From the NCBI GenBank assembly GCA_023897205.1, contig JAHWDD010000005.1, positions 3,224,001-3,288,000 on the forward strand: a DNA stretch of 64,000 nt. Direction: 5' to 3'. This DNA comes from Exophiala sp. HKRS030. Its lineage: Eukaryota; Ascomycota; Eurotiomycetes; Chaetothyriales; Herpotrichiellaceae. Positions 34,980 through 46,044 of the stretch are shown piece after piece. How positions within the stretch are numbered: the stretch's first letter is position 1; each line of letters opens with the position of its first letter. The notes under the pieces are model-generated. The model ran no database searches. It saw only the letters and a program-made list of their open reading frames with translations, and was not told the DNA's origin. Position numbers and translations under genes: made by a program.

Positions 34980-36602
34980 ATGGCGGAACCATTTTCTCTT
35001 GCGGTCGGGGCGCTCGCTGCTTTTGAAACTATCCTCAAGGTCGTGATTTCGGTCAAGCACGGAATACACGCGGCGCGACACTTCGGTGAAGATGCTGTGC
35101 GGCTGTTGAATCGGCTCAACGCGCAACGAGTAATTGCGGAGGGGCTCAAAGCCTTCTTGTTTGGGGACAAAAGTTCGGCAATCCTCAGAAACCAGGCAAA
35201 TGAATGCGCAGAATACCGCTTCAGATATCTCCCTGAACAGTATCAAATTGCTATCAACGATTGGATTCGACAGAGCGAGCGAGTCATTGATGTCAAATAC
35301 CAAGGGCTGGAGAAGTACGGCTTCGTTGTGTTGCATGCCGATCCGGTGGCGGCCAAGCCCACAGTTGACGGAGACGAGAAGACGAAACAACAGTCCGCGA
35401 ATATCTATTCTCTTTCAATGTGGGCCATAAAAGATAAGAGACAGGCGCATCGCATGGTCGAAGAGTTTGCAGAGTGTATTGATCTCATTCTGAAGCTGGT
35501 GAAGACCTACTTGCTCGTCGGATGCGATGCTGCCCAGCTCCGACGGATGGAGACAGATGAGGAGGCTGACCCGCTGGGAATTGCAAAAGGGGCAAAGATT
35601 CGGAGAATCATTGCAGCCGAGGGAGTACCCCAAGATATTACGGTTGTTCAGATCGAGGACCGGGGACATTTGAGCGGGACGAAGAATGTTGGAACGAGCG
35701 CCTTGCGAGCAGAAGTATTGGATGGTGAGAAACTCTTGGTGGAATCCCTTGATTACATCCTGGACCCAAGAGGCAAAGCAGGAGTCCCGTTGGTGGTACA
35801 AAAACGCATCGATAAGCTCGCCGCTCTGATGCAGACGGACAAACCAGTCGAGTTCTTGTGTCTGAAATCGGCGGGCATGATCCACCAACCAGCCAAGCAA
35901 CGATTCATCTTCGCGTACGCATACCCACCAGAGCAGGGTGCTACGCTCTTTTTCAGCCTCTCTCAGGTGCTAGAGATGAGAAAGGCGTTCCAACCGAGCC
36001 TTGATGCGAGGTTAGCGTTCGCATGTCTGCTAGCCAAAGCCATCCAGAGTCTTCACTTGGTTGGATGGGTGCACAAGGGACTCCGTAGCAGCAATATCGT
36101 TTTCTTCGATGCCAATCCTCTCAAAGACATCAGGGAAACATCTTTGCGATGCCCAAAACTATGTGGATTCGAGTACGCACGGCCGCTTCAAGATAAAAGC
36201 GAGTCCACAATGGAGACAGACCTTAATGTTAGTCGCAATGTTTACCGGCATCCGGATAGATGGGGAAAGCCGCACGAGCACTTCGAGATGAAGCACGACC
36301 TCTATTCTCTGGGCGTTATTCTGCTGGAAATTGGACTCTGGGAATCTGTATTTTCATTTCAGTCCTCCGCCTTCCAAGATTGGAGTGAAGAACCTGCAAG
36401 GGTGAAGGATAGATTATTGCTCCATGCGGACAGGCTGAGTTTCCAAGTTGGCAGGCGGTACCGCGACATCGTCCTGCGCTGCTTGGGTAGCCCTACGCTA
36501 TCTTCTCTCGACACGATCGGGGTTGGTGACGAAACCGAGTGGGAGAACATGATGGTGGATGCGCTGAGCGACATTTGCAAGGCGGCACAGAGCGACGTCT
36601 AG
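34980..36602 (+). CDS. HeLo-domain protein with C-terminal pseudokinase
   Basis: 540 residues, intronless. The opening MAEPFSLAVGALAAFETILKV is the standard first helix of the HeLo (HET-s/LopB, prion-inhibition) domain, which spans roughly residues 1-205 with amphipathic helices (ending in MVEEFAECIDLILKLVKTYLL). The C-terminal half (about 265-525) has a protein-kinase fold: CLLAKAIQSLHLVGWVHKGLRSSNIVFF, then CGFEYARP, then KHDLYSLGVILLEIGLW. The catalytic HRD-x-x-x-x-N loop is HKGLRSSN (365-372), so the catalytic Asp is Gly367, and the DFG Asp is also missing; it is a pseudokinase. Known HeLo proteins execute membrane-damaging cell death in allorecognition. The arrangement matches MLKL (helical bundle plus pseudokinase). 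Partner gene is divergent. An upstream in-frame ATG at 34890 would add 30 residues. Confidence 0.82.
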   Translation: MAEPFSLAVGALAAFETILKVVISVKHGIHAARHFGEDAVRLLNRLNAQRVIAEGLKAFLFGDKSSAILRNQANECAEYRFRYLPEQYQIAINDWIRQSERVIDVKYQGLEKYGFVVLHADPVAAKPTVDGDEKTKQQSANIYSLSMWAIKDKRQAHRMVEEFAECIDLILKLVKTYLLVGCDAAQLRRMETDEEADPLGIAKGAKIRRIIAAEGVPQDITVVQIEDRGHLSGTKNVGTSALRAEVLDGEKLLVESLDYILDPRGKAGVPLVVQKRIDKLAALMQTDKPVEFLCLKSAGMIHQPAKQRFIFAYAYPPEQGATLFFSLSQVLEMRKAFQPSLDARLAFACLLAKAIQSLHLVGWVHKGLRSSNIVFFDANPLKDIRETSLRCPKLCGFEYARPLQDKSESTMETDLNVSRNVYRHPDRWGKPHEHFEMKHDLYSLGVILLEIGLWESVFSFQSSAFQDWSEEPARVKDRLLLHADRLSFQVGRRYRDIVLRCLGSPTLSSLDTIGVGDETEWENMMVDALSDICKAAQSDV

Positions 36603-36641
36603 GCGGAGGGCGATCGTTGGATTAGGCCGCTTATAGGTAGT

Positions 36642-36767
36642 TGTCAGCTTTGTGAGCGTCGACGAAATGACTGTCAACACGCACAAATGGATTGAATTGA
36701 TGTCTGTCTGGTCTATAGAATGATGAGGATTCCTCTTCTCTATATAAATGAGTGTGAACAAGAGAAA
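36642..36767 (-). repeat. Partial Copia LTR in minus orientation, running into the gap
   Basis: 126 bases match, without indels, the reverse complement of 43991-44116, the end of the right-hand Copia LTR. Four differences, all TpG to TpA when read left to right copy. The outer end is TGTCAGC (reverse of ...GCTGACA). The inner part is lost in the N run. The gene-side flank is GTAGT. Confidence 0.85.
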
Positions 36768-36867
36768 NNNNNNNNNNNNNNNNNNNNNNNNNNNNNNNNN
36801 NNNNNNNNNNNNNNNNNNNNNNNNNNNNNNNNNNNNNNNNNNNNNNNNNNNNNNNNNNNNNNNNNNN
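36768..36867. other. Assembly gap of exactly 100 N
   Basis: A run of 100 N, a conventional placeholder length, so true size is unknown. It separates the partial left LTR from the interior of the Gypsy element and probably hides the Gypsy integrase and 3' LTR. Confidence 0.95.
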
Positions 36868-39800
36868 AACCCTCTAGTTAGGATTTTCGTAATTTTAATC
36901 GAGTCTTTAGAATATTCTTCTTCCTTAAACGGTATATCTCTCTCTTTATCTTCTTCTACTCGCTCTCCTTCTACTCTAATCGGTATAAGTCTAACCGAGT
37001 AGAACTATCCCTCTACCTAATTATTAATCTCTTCTTTATTTTCTCTCTCTAATAGGTCTCTCTCTATAGCGGGACGTCTTAAGAGAGCATTCGTAATAAG
37101 GTTTTTCGCTCCTAGTATATATTATACCTTAAAATTAAAAAGTCTTATCTATACTAACTATTAAGTTACTAACGTACCTAGTAGATTAGTTACTTATTAG
37201 TTTAACTATATAGCTAAAGTTATTATATCCGTTTTAATAATAAAATAAACTCCGTATAACTAGTAGCGAAACTTTTTTAACGATTTTAAAAGCGCTCGAT
37301 ATTCCCTTTTTCCTATATTATATCCCGATTTAGCCTTTAACTATAAGCTACTCTTATATCTTAATGGATATTGTCTCTTCCCTTTTCTCTCTACTTACCC
37401 TAGTTACGCGCCCTATCTAGTTAGGCTCGTATTAAAACTAAGAAATACTACTTTTACTCCTTCCGAATAGTCTAAACTAACTAGGGCTAGCGCCGTAGTT
37501 AGTATCTCCTTTATAATATCTATAGCCTCGTTATAATCTTTAGTCTATTCCTATAATACTCCTTTCCTTAATAGATAATATAACGATAAAGCTTTTTACG
37601 TAAACTTTTTAACCTAGATTTAATAATATACGTATATTTTAAGAAAACCCTTTAATTCCGTAGTATTCGAGTAGGCTAGCTATAATAATATCTTTTTAAC
37701 CTTTTTACTATTCGGATACCGTCCGTACTTATTATAGATATACCCGATAATCCTTAAACTATCCTAATAGAACTATAATTTCTCCCCGAGATTATAGCCC
37801 CCGCCCTCTTAATATCTATTAGTACTTTATCTAAATTTTAAATATATTCGAGAATATAACGCCGAACTCCTAGCGCTACTTCTTCTCCTCTATAGTCTAT
37901 TTTAGGTCCTTTTATACTCGTATTATTAACGAAGAGTTTCGCCCTTCTTAGTATCTAAGTAGCTAAAATCCTATTTAATACTCTTATAAAATATAGTACC
38001 GAGTTAGTAGCTCCTTATACTAGGGTTATTTAACGTATTATCCCTAAAGGCGTCTAGATTACTATTATATCCCTACTCTATCTAGTAAGTTATAACTAAT
38101 TATACCTAGAAAACTAATTAATTAACGAAAGTATAAATATTCCCGTAAACTCCTTAAAAAAGTTATTAGATAAAGGCGGTAGATTTATATCCCTAATAGT
38201 TACTTAATTTATTAATATCGTAGTAATAACGAGCCGATATTACCTATTTTTCTTTTTAACTAGGAAATATATATTCCTATACGGTCTATATCTATATTTT
38301 AAGATATTCTTTTTTAAACGGCTCTCTACTATTTTAATTACCTCCGGTTTAATTACCTTCGGAATATAAAAGTTCTTCGCCTACTAGGCTTTATAAGGAA
38401 CTATTCTAATTATATAAGGAGGAGTAATTTTCGTCCTTATTCTCCCTATCTCTTTAAAGGTTTATAATAATACTAGCTTATAGTTATATAAAACTTCTAA
38501 TAGGATATCCTTCTTATTTAGTATTAAGGAATCCCTAATTAGGTATCTCTCTATCCTTTTAGGCTTTAACTAATAGCCCCTTACTACTATATAAAGCTAA
38601 GGTAGTAGCTATTAATTATACTTATATTTTAGGAAAAAGAACGCTAGAGCCTTCTTTTTACGAGTAATTACCTTTTCCCTCTAGCCTAATTCTCTATCTA
38701 GATTACTACTATTATTCTTAGAAGGATTCTAAGGTAGTATCTTTATACCTTTCCGCTTATATAATGTATTAATATATATCTTATAGGTATCTCTTCTCTA
38801 TTTCCTACTCTCTTTTTCTATAGCTAAATCTTACTTTAAGCTTAATATATTAACTTTTCTCGAAGTCTTCTAAAATTCCGCCTTACTACTCGGTCTTACC
38901 TTAAAATACCCTTTAGGTACTCTAGCTCTTAAAAGTTCTTTTACTTTATTCTTCTCTTAATAATTTAATTTATCTTCTATTCTCTTATAAGCCTATCGAT
39001 CTTCGATCTTAGTCCTTATCTCTTTCTATTCTAGTTTACTTAAAGTCTTAGTATAGAAATAGTCCGTTTCTATACTAAGCTTTTATAGGTCCCTTAGTCT
39101 ATTTTCTATAAACTAGTCTCGCTCTAATCTATCCCTTTCCCTTCTTAATCCTCTACTCCTCCTTTCTCTTACTACTCTTTCTATCGCCTATAAAATATAA
39201 CGGCCTCTTAATTACGTAAACTAAGACCCTTCTTTATTTTGTTCGCGACCTAGTTTCTTATACTATCTCTTCTCCTAAAAGCTAATATCTAAATCCGCCA
39301 ACTTTCCCCTTTATTAAGAGGGATTAATAGTATAAATACTCTTTTCCTACTCGTCGAGCTTATAAGGGAAATAATATAGCTCCCTTTCCCGTTATAGTAT
39401 AACTCTATTTATACTGTATCGATAAACGGATTTCTAAGGATTAAAGAATAGCTAGAGTTAGGTATATTAATAATAAAGGTATAAATTTTAATATTAACTC
39501 CTCTAATAGTTATAGTTAGTTTAGGTATAGTTCTAGTAAATTAATATATAACTCTATTAAATCTAATTATAGTTATATAGGGATTAGCTTTTAATATCGG
39601 TAGTCCTAGCTTCTATATAAGTTCTTGCGATATAATATTAACTTCGGTATTATAGTCTAAAAGAGCTTATATCTCTCTAATTCTTATCTAGATTAGAAGT
39701 AGAGGGTAAGCTAATATCTTCTTTAGCTTATACTCCTTTTCCTCTCCTTCTCTATCGAGTCGTACTAAATTTAATCTCGTCTTAGTAGTAACTCCTTTAG

Positions 39801-42365
39801 CTATCTTATTATACTCCTAATTCTTTCTAGTAAAAATAAAGCAACGTAACTTACTAGAAGCTAATAGTAAATCTTTAACTATTAAGCCCTCTACTTTTTA
39901 ATTTAAGATTAATTCGGTAAGCTTTTTAGGACCTTCTATACGCCCTAAAACTTTATTTAGTCTTTCTTTTTTAAGTCTTAAATTAGGTATTAGACGAACT
40001 TTCCTTATAGTTATAGGTACTTTACCTATTTCGAAATCTCCTTCCTTAGTCTAGCTCCGAATTTCTAGGACTTCTAGAGATTACGGCCTCTCTTTTGCTA
40101 CTAGTTTAGCCTATTCTAACCTTTATTTTTTAGCTTCTAATATCTAAATATAATTTCCTCCCTTAAAGACTTTATAGTTAGGAGTCGAGACTTATCTTTC
40201 TATTTACTCTTTAATACTTTAGGAATTTCTCTTAACCTATAACTCGCTTCCGAGTCTTTAGCCTTTAATCTTAGATTAGCCCTCGCCGCCGTAATATCTA
40301 CTATTTCTTCCTTATATTCCTTATTAGTATTCTTATTAATAACTCCTCTATTACTATATATCCCTAGCCGAATAGAGGAAACTATATTTACGCGACTTAT
40401 TAATATTTTATCTACTAATAGCCTTTCTAAATAATAAAGGTTTAGCTCTTAACTAGGAGGTAGGAACCGAATAATATAAGTACCTTTACTTTTCTAGCCT
40501 AAGTAAAGTTTACCTTTATTATTCTTATAGATTTTCCCTTTAGTAATTATTTCCTTTATTATCTTATAATTCGTGCGATAATATTCTCCTCTATAGAAGA
40601 AATATAATATTTTATCGGTCTAGTTCGCCTATTAATCTCCCTAATAGGCCGATCCTTATCTTATAAATTAGGAATTTATTACGACGAGTACTCTCTATAC
40701 TTAATTAAGGCTATTAATTCTCGCTTATATAGCTTTAAGTTTAACTTAAATCGGTAAAATTAACTATTTTTATATCGCCTATACTAGTTCGTCCTTATAT
40801 CTAGGTTTTAACGATACTTATAAAGTAGGAATAATTCGGACTAAATTACCTCCTATCGTTTTCCTTTTTAATTCTTTACTCTCTCCCTTAATATATATAC
40901 TCTCTCTGGTTATTTTATCTCTTTTCGGGCGATTAGGTATAGCCTTTACTATCTCCTTAGTATATTCTTTATTATTCGTCCTTATCGCTATTCCTAATTT
41001 ACTTACTCTCTCTAACGCCTCCTAGACCTCTATCGCTTTACTACTAATCTTTATAAAGTTAAATCCTTCTAGCTTATCTATATCTATCTTAAGATCCTTT
41101 ATCGTCTTTTCTCTTATTATTCTAGGAAGACCTAATAAGTATAGCGAACTAGTAATATAAGGAGTAATCTTCTAGCCTAATATTATTAGTTTAGCGGCCA
41201 TTATAAATTATCGGCTATAAGATCGAATATTATTACTTACTCGCCGTTCCTTATCCGCTATAGCTTAAAGGAATTCTAGTATTTTTATCTAGTAATCTTT
41301 ATTCGTATATTTCTATTCCTTTTTTATTATTTTCTCTATTTTACTCTAGTCTTTTAATTAATATTCTTCTATATATCTTAGATACTTATCTATCTTCGGG
41401 GAATAGAATCTAACTACCCTAGATATCTTCGCTTTATCCGCTACCCTATACTTCTTATATATTTCGCTAAAAGTACTTAGAAAGTCGGTAATATTCTTAC
41501 TATTAAAGTACGGATAGCTACTTTCTTCCGTCGAACCCTAGGGTATTACCCTTACCGTATAAGAATCTAATATAGTAGCCGGTATTACTTTATACTAAAT
41601 ATCTCGATATTCCTCTAAGATCTTACCTATACTACTTAAAGAGGCGCTAATAGGTAAAATAGCCGATCCTTAAGATAATTCCTTTAACGATATTATTATA
41701 ATAAGCGAAAAGACGATAATAAATAATTTCCTTCGGTCGATTAAAGTAAGCTTTAAGGTCTTCTCTACCTCTCTTAGGTATTTAAGAAGTCCTAATAAGG
41801 TAATGTATAATAGTAATAAAATAATTATAAAGCTAATAAGATATTTTTAGGTATTTTCTAACTTTTTAAGGTTGTTCTAGTTATTAATTACTTATCTTTA
41901 GACCTTTTTTCTTTCTATTCGCGACGATTTTTTACGTTATTCCTTCCTCTTTATCGATCCTTCCTTATTTCGTTACTTTCGAGGTCCTAGAGGATTATAT
42001 TTCTATCCTAGAGGGTAACTACTACCTTCCCGGCCCTTCGCTAATAAAAATCTAGAGTACCCCTTCTTCTAGGAGGCTAAAACTATATTCGCGGTTTTTA
42101 ATTAGGTACCTCTTATCTTACTAAAGTCTTACCCCTAAGCGGGTAAGGCCTAGAATCCCTTTCCGAGGTAATAATTTTAAAGTTCGCGATAGCTTTTTAG
42201 GGATAAACGTCGTCGCCGCCCGATAAATACTTATTAACCTATTCTAAATTAGTTATTAAAGGTCTAACTTACCTACTCTTCACTAATTTACTCTCTATAC
42301 GCCTAACCCTTCCCTTCTTAAGACAAAATTACTTAGGGAGCGTAATAACTAAGTAGTAATACTAA

Positions 42366-42397
42366 GGTCGTCGGTTCGACTCCGCCAGGAGGTACTA
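42366..42397 (-). promoter_or_regulatory. Gypsy primer binding site (tRNA 3'-end complement)
   Basis: Read on plus, the segment has T-stem/loop GGTTCGACT, then exactly 5 (CCGCC) + 7 (AGGAGGT) + 1 (A) bases, then CTA. This is the geometry of a tRNA 3' end with CCA changed to CTA by one CpA to TpA step. It therefore serves as PBS on the minus strand beside the 5' LTR. The 5' half of a tRNA is not present, so it is not a tRNA gene. Confidence 0.6.
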
Positions 42398-42775
42398 ATA
42401 TAACTAGCGATAACTAAGTCGGTACCTAGGACCTATTAAGTAGGGAGGATATCTAGGGGTAGTATCAGGTAAACTAGTCGGCAGGACCTTAATGTCACAA
42501 GAACTAACTAACTAAATAACTTAAGTCTCAAGGATTACCGAAACTATTTAACTAGGTTATTTAGTGATCACAGTAACTAAGTAAACTAGGCAAAACGAGA
42601 ACAGGGAACGAAACTTATCGATAGGAGCCAATATCTCTATTGCTGTCTATCTTCGTTGCCTCCTTCCTCTCCTTATTTAACTCCTACCGATCTTCTAGCA
42701 TAGACAAAAGGCTTAGTACAGAAACGACAGCGTTTCTATGCCAAGACTTCTAGCAAGCCCTAATTACATATTACA
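42398..42775 (-). repeat. 5' LTR of the Gypsy element (approximate limits)
   Basis: About 378 bases between the PBS and the Copia interior, in minus orientation starting TGTAATATG. Markedly less AT-biased and richer in CA/TG than both sides. Limits are inferred from the PBS and from the return of Copia-type RIP sequence; no second LTR copy is visible to test them. Confidence 0.5.
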
Positions 42776-44116
42776 CTATAAGCTAAGGTACTTACTAAAA
42801 GCCGATTAGTTCCTAGGTATCTAAATTATTAGAGACCGATAGAGAGGTACTCTCTTATTAATCTAGGACTCCTATATTAATAAGATAACCTTAAGATTTA
42901 ACCTAGAGGATTATAAATCGGCTAATATACTACTATCTCTAGAAAAGCTAGAGCCTAATCCGAAATAGGTAACTCCGGAGGAGATTTATCTCTATTAATA
43001 AAAGATTAGATCTATTAACTAGGTTATAATCTAAATAAGGCCTAATATTTTATTTACGGCCTTATAACTAGTATAATTCTTAAGAAATCTATCGCTAAAG
43101 TATACCTTACTTACTAATAGAGTTATTAGGTATCTAAGCGATACTAAGGACTAAGGAATCGTCTACCGACGAGGCGATAATAAGGTAGAATAACTTAGGA
43201 TTTACTCCGATACGGCTTTCGGCGATAGCTTCGATAGAAAAAGCTCGCAAGGATTTATCTTCTACCTCTTTAAAGGCCTATTTAGTTAGAAAGTAAACCG
43301 ATAGCGTATAATTATAACGTCGTCGATAGAGGCTAAGCTTCTCGCTCTAATAGAAGTCTTAAAGGAAGCGATATAATAAAAGAGGTTCCTAGGATCTATA
43401 GGGAAGAGCTTCCCGATAAGCCCTAAGATCCATAACTATATCTATATCTTCTATAATAATTAATAGATAATTCGCTTATTTATAGTACTAAGCTATAAGC
43501 TTATAACTCGACTTAAATATATTAATATCTATAGATACTAGATAAGAGAATTAGTTAATAATAGAGTTATTACTCTAGAATAGATAGCTATAATATTAAT
43601 AAGCGCTAACGGACTTACTAAACTACTAGGAGAGTAACTTTATAATAGGTTTATAAAGTAGTTAAACCTCTAATAAATTATAACGATAACGCTATAATAA
43701 GATCGATAGAAAAGGATACTAGAGGTAAGGAAAATACTTTAATAGTAAATTACGCTCTTTTAGAACTAAAATACTATGAAAAGTCTATATAAACTAACTT
43801 TATACTAACGAGAAAAGCTTTATAGGTAACCCTATTATTATAGGCTTCCCTAGGGGGGTGTATTAGCTTATGCTTACTAATTAACTAATTATTGACCGAA
43901 CTATCGACTGGCTAGTGCGTATATTCGATATATTGATAAGTACTCACCTAGTGTACTCGATTATTAATTTTCTTGCGCATTAGGAGAGATTTTCTCTTGT
44001 TTATACTTATTTATATAGAGAAGAGGAATCCTCATCATTCTATAGACCAGACAGACATCAATTCAATCTATTTGTGCGTGTTGACAGTCATTTCGTCGAC
44101 GCTCACAAAGCTGACA
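42776..44116 (+). mobile_element. 3' part of a RIP-mutated Ty1/Copia retrotransposon
   Basis: Plus-strand translation shows the end of reverse transcriptase and RNase H: NRVIRYLSDTKD, GIVYRRGDNKVE, IYSDTAFGDSFDRKSSQGF, TTSSIEAKLLAL, then IRELVNNRVITLE. Stops sit where Trp or Gln is expected. The 5' part is cut off by the nested Gypsy element. A polypurine tract AGGGGGG (43852-43858) and a 258-bp LTR close it. Confidence 0.88.
43859..44116 (+). repeat. 3' LTR of the Copia element
   Basis: Starts TGTATTAG immediately after the polypurine tract and ends GCTGACA, i.e. TG...CA termini, 258 bp. Keeps many TG and CA dinucleotides, unlike the interior. The flank beyond it is TTAAG. Confidence 0.8.
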
Positions 44117-44800
44117 TTAAGAATGTTGATTACCTTGGGTGATATTAGTGATCGTATCTCAATAGCGGGTTTGCCGAAGAGGTTCTTACAGCTTCTGAGA
44201 TCTTAGAAGAATGATCGTCAAGCTCAGGCATAAGTTTTGGGTCAACTTCCACACCGTTTTTGCTAACCGGTCAGTCAGAGTCGGAAACTGGGACACAATA
44301 ATGTGCAGAACCTACATTTTGATAACTGAGGCAGGCATGGGAGCGAGACCTATATGTTCTGTACGGTTAGTATCGATTCAAGCTTGGCCAGAAGTAGTTG
44401 CTCATTGTGCTGTACACATACTAGGGTCACCGATGCGATGGGAGCGAGGAGTTTCTGGGGGTTGATCCGTGAGACTCGGGCTGTGTTATTTGACTGCTAT
44501 ACTTGTTCAGTAACCGAAGACTGTATGTTGGAAGGGAATGATGGAGAAGGAAGGAAATGAAGGGTGTAGAAGTTGAAGAGTTGATGACGGAGAGAAACGT
44601 AACGTGTTGTTTACATATCTCCTGGGGCAGCACGACTTTGAACGCCGAAAGTGAATCCTACCTCACCCGCTCTTCACTTCATCCAGCCTGGTCTGATCTA
44701 CACTCGACGAATATGAAGCCCAGGATCTTCTTTAGATCGATAGGTTAGTGATGCACCGTTTTCCCCGACAAATCATCGTTGACTCCTGCTTACCTGGGTC
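44117..44800. other. Intergenic between the Copia LTR and the BTB gene
   Basis: Normal base composition resumes directly after the LTR. No gene supported; it presumably holds the BTB promoter. No sign of RIP spreading past the element edge. Confidence 0.4.
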
Positions 44801-46044
44801 ATGGCCGATCATTCCAATACTAATGAAACCCCAGCCTCGATGGACGGCAAAAGCGAACCAGTGGCTCTGAAACTGACTGCTGAGCCGTCTACAGGTTGTA
44901 CGATCAACGAAGGCCAAGGTCCTCGTAAGGTGATAAATCTTGTGCCTTTCGCCGATGTCGTCCTTCGAATCAATGGAGAGAAAGGCTTCGACATCATGGC
45001 TTCGAGCGGTGTCCTCTCTAGTGCCTCGAGCATGCTATGTGTAATGCTTCACTCTCGGTTTCAGGAGGCATCGACGAAAATGATTGAAATCAACACAGAT
45101 GAAGATGGCGTTGACGCTGAGGTTTTCTTGGATTACTGCAAGATCATCCACCACTGTTACGATGGCAACCGGAAGAACACAGACACATGGTACAGACAAC
45201 TTGCGAAAATAGCTGACATGCGAGGTTCTACCATGGCTTTACGACCCTGGATCTACTATTGGCTACATAACGACCTTCAACTCTTGGTTAGTCGGATCAA
45301 GAAGCTTGAAGACGACCACAACAGCCCGCCAGCAAAGACGTCTTCCCTTCCGCTATCAGAAATCCTGCGGCTAGCGATCACGTTTCGATTCGACTACGCT
45401 CTATGGACTGCATCTAAATACATCATCGCGCATACCTCGGTCGGCGAAGCCCCAGATGTTTCAGAGTCTGACTACCCGTTGCAACTGGCAAGCATCCAAT
45501 GTATGTCTTGCCTCTCTGACTTCAGCGCACATCAACTAAATTTTTTTCAGCTCTAATCTTTGAGAAGAAGCGCGAATTGATGGCAGCTTTTCTGGCTGCA
45601 GTTCAGGGATGCGTGGCAAAAGATATCAAGCCGGTCTTAGTCGACGATGGCGCCGAAACATGCCTCAGGAGCCAAATCATCTGGTCTCATTACGAATTCT
45701 TCCTGGTCTCGCGACATCTAGCATTGTCCAACTGTCTAGCATACAACGGACGAATATCACAAGCCATCAAAGCCATCAGAACCCTAGCAGTTGAACCAGT
45801 CAAAGCTATCCGAGCCGTGGAGTTCTACAAATTGGCGTGTTTCTCCTGCACCGGTCAAAACTGCAACTATTGCAAACGAAAAGTGCAGAAAGAGCTGGGC
45901 GCTATCCTTGACGGTTTCGTGAACAAGATTCCCGGACTCTGTCTGATGTGTTACAATGAAGGAGGAGAGTATTGGCACGCGGAACCCTGTGTCAAGCACA
46001 AGGCTTTCATGTACCTGAATGCTCCGTTTCCAATGTCAAGTTAG
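44801..46044 (+). CDS. BTB/POZ domain protein, two exons
   Basis: Exon 1 is 44801-45500 and exon 2 is 45551-46044. The 50-nt intron has a GTATGT donor and TTTTTTTCAG acceptor; 397 residues. The BTB core is at about residues 48-125: PFADVVLRINGEKGFDIMASSGVLSSASSMLCVML, matching the D-hydrophobic-H/S-x-VLxxxSxxF pattern. The rest resembles the helical tail common in fungal BTB proteins, with a Cys cluster near the end (CFSCTGQNCNYCKRK ... CLMCYNE) that could bind zinc. Fungal BTB proteins of this type are numerous and mostly uncharacterised; Cullin-3 adaptor function is only a possibility. Not RIP-affected although it adjoins the transposon block. Confidence 0.8.

Larger units (their letters stand above)
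36868..42775 (-). mobile_element. RIP-mutated Ty3/Gypsy retrotransposon (5' LTR to RNase H; rest in gap)
   Basis: Minus-strand reading from 42775 leftwards gives a 5' LTR, primer binding site, gag/protease region and reverse transcriptase. Recognisable decayed pieces are a FVNN box (from FVDD) followed by KGPKIDYRGEEVALGVRRY (about 37930-37860), and the RNase H entry TTALALVSLDYSEGVKVVFLS (about 37510-37440). Stops replace Trp and Gln codons throughout. CpA and TpG are almost absent over 5 kb while CpG persists, the RIP signature. The integrase is not seen; the element stops at the gap. Confidence 0.85.

Noticed and set aside
36748..37002. ORF across the N run
   Set aside because: It exists only because N was read as unknown residues; it joins an LTR and a decayed Gypsy interior.
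42339..42397. tRNA gene with a perfect B-box
   Set aside because: The 3' half and B-box fit, but the 5' half and an anticodon arm are missing and the A-box spacing is wrong. Position beside an LTR makes a primer binding site the better reading.
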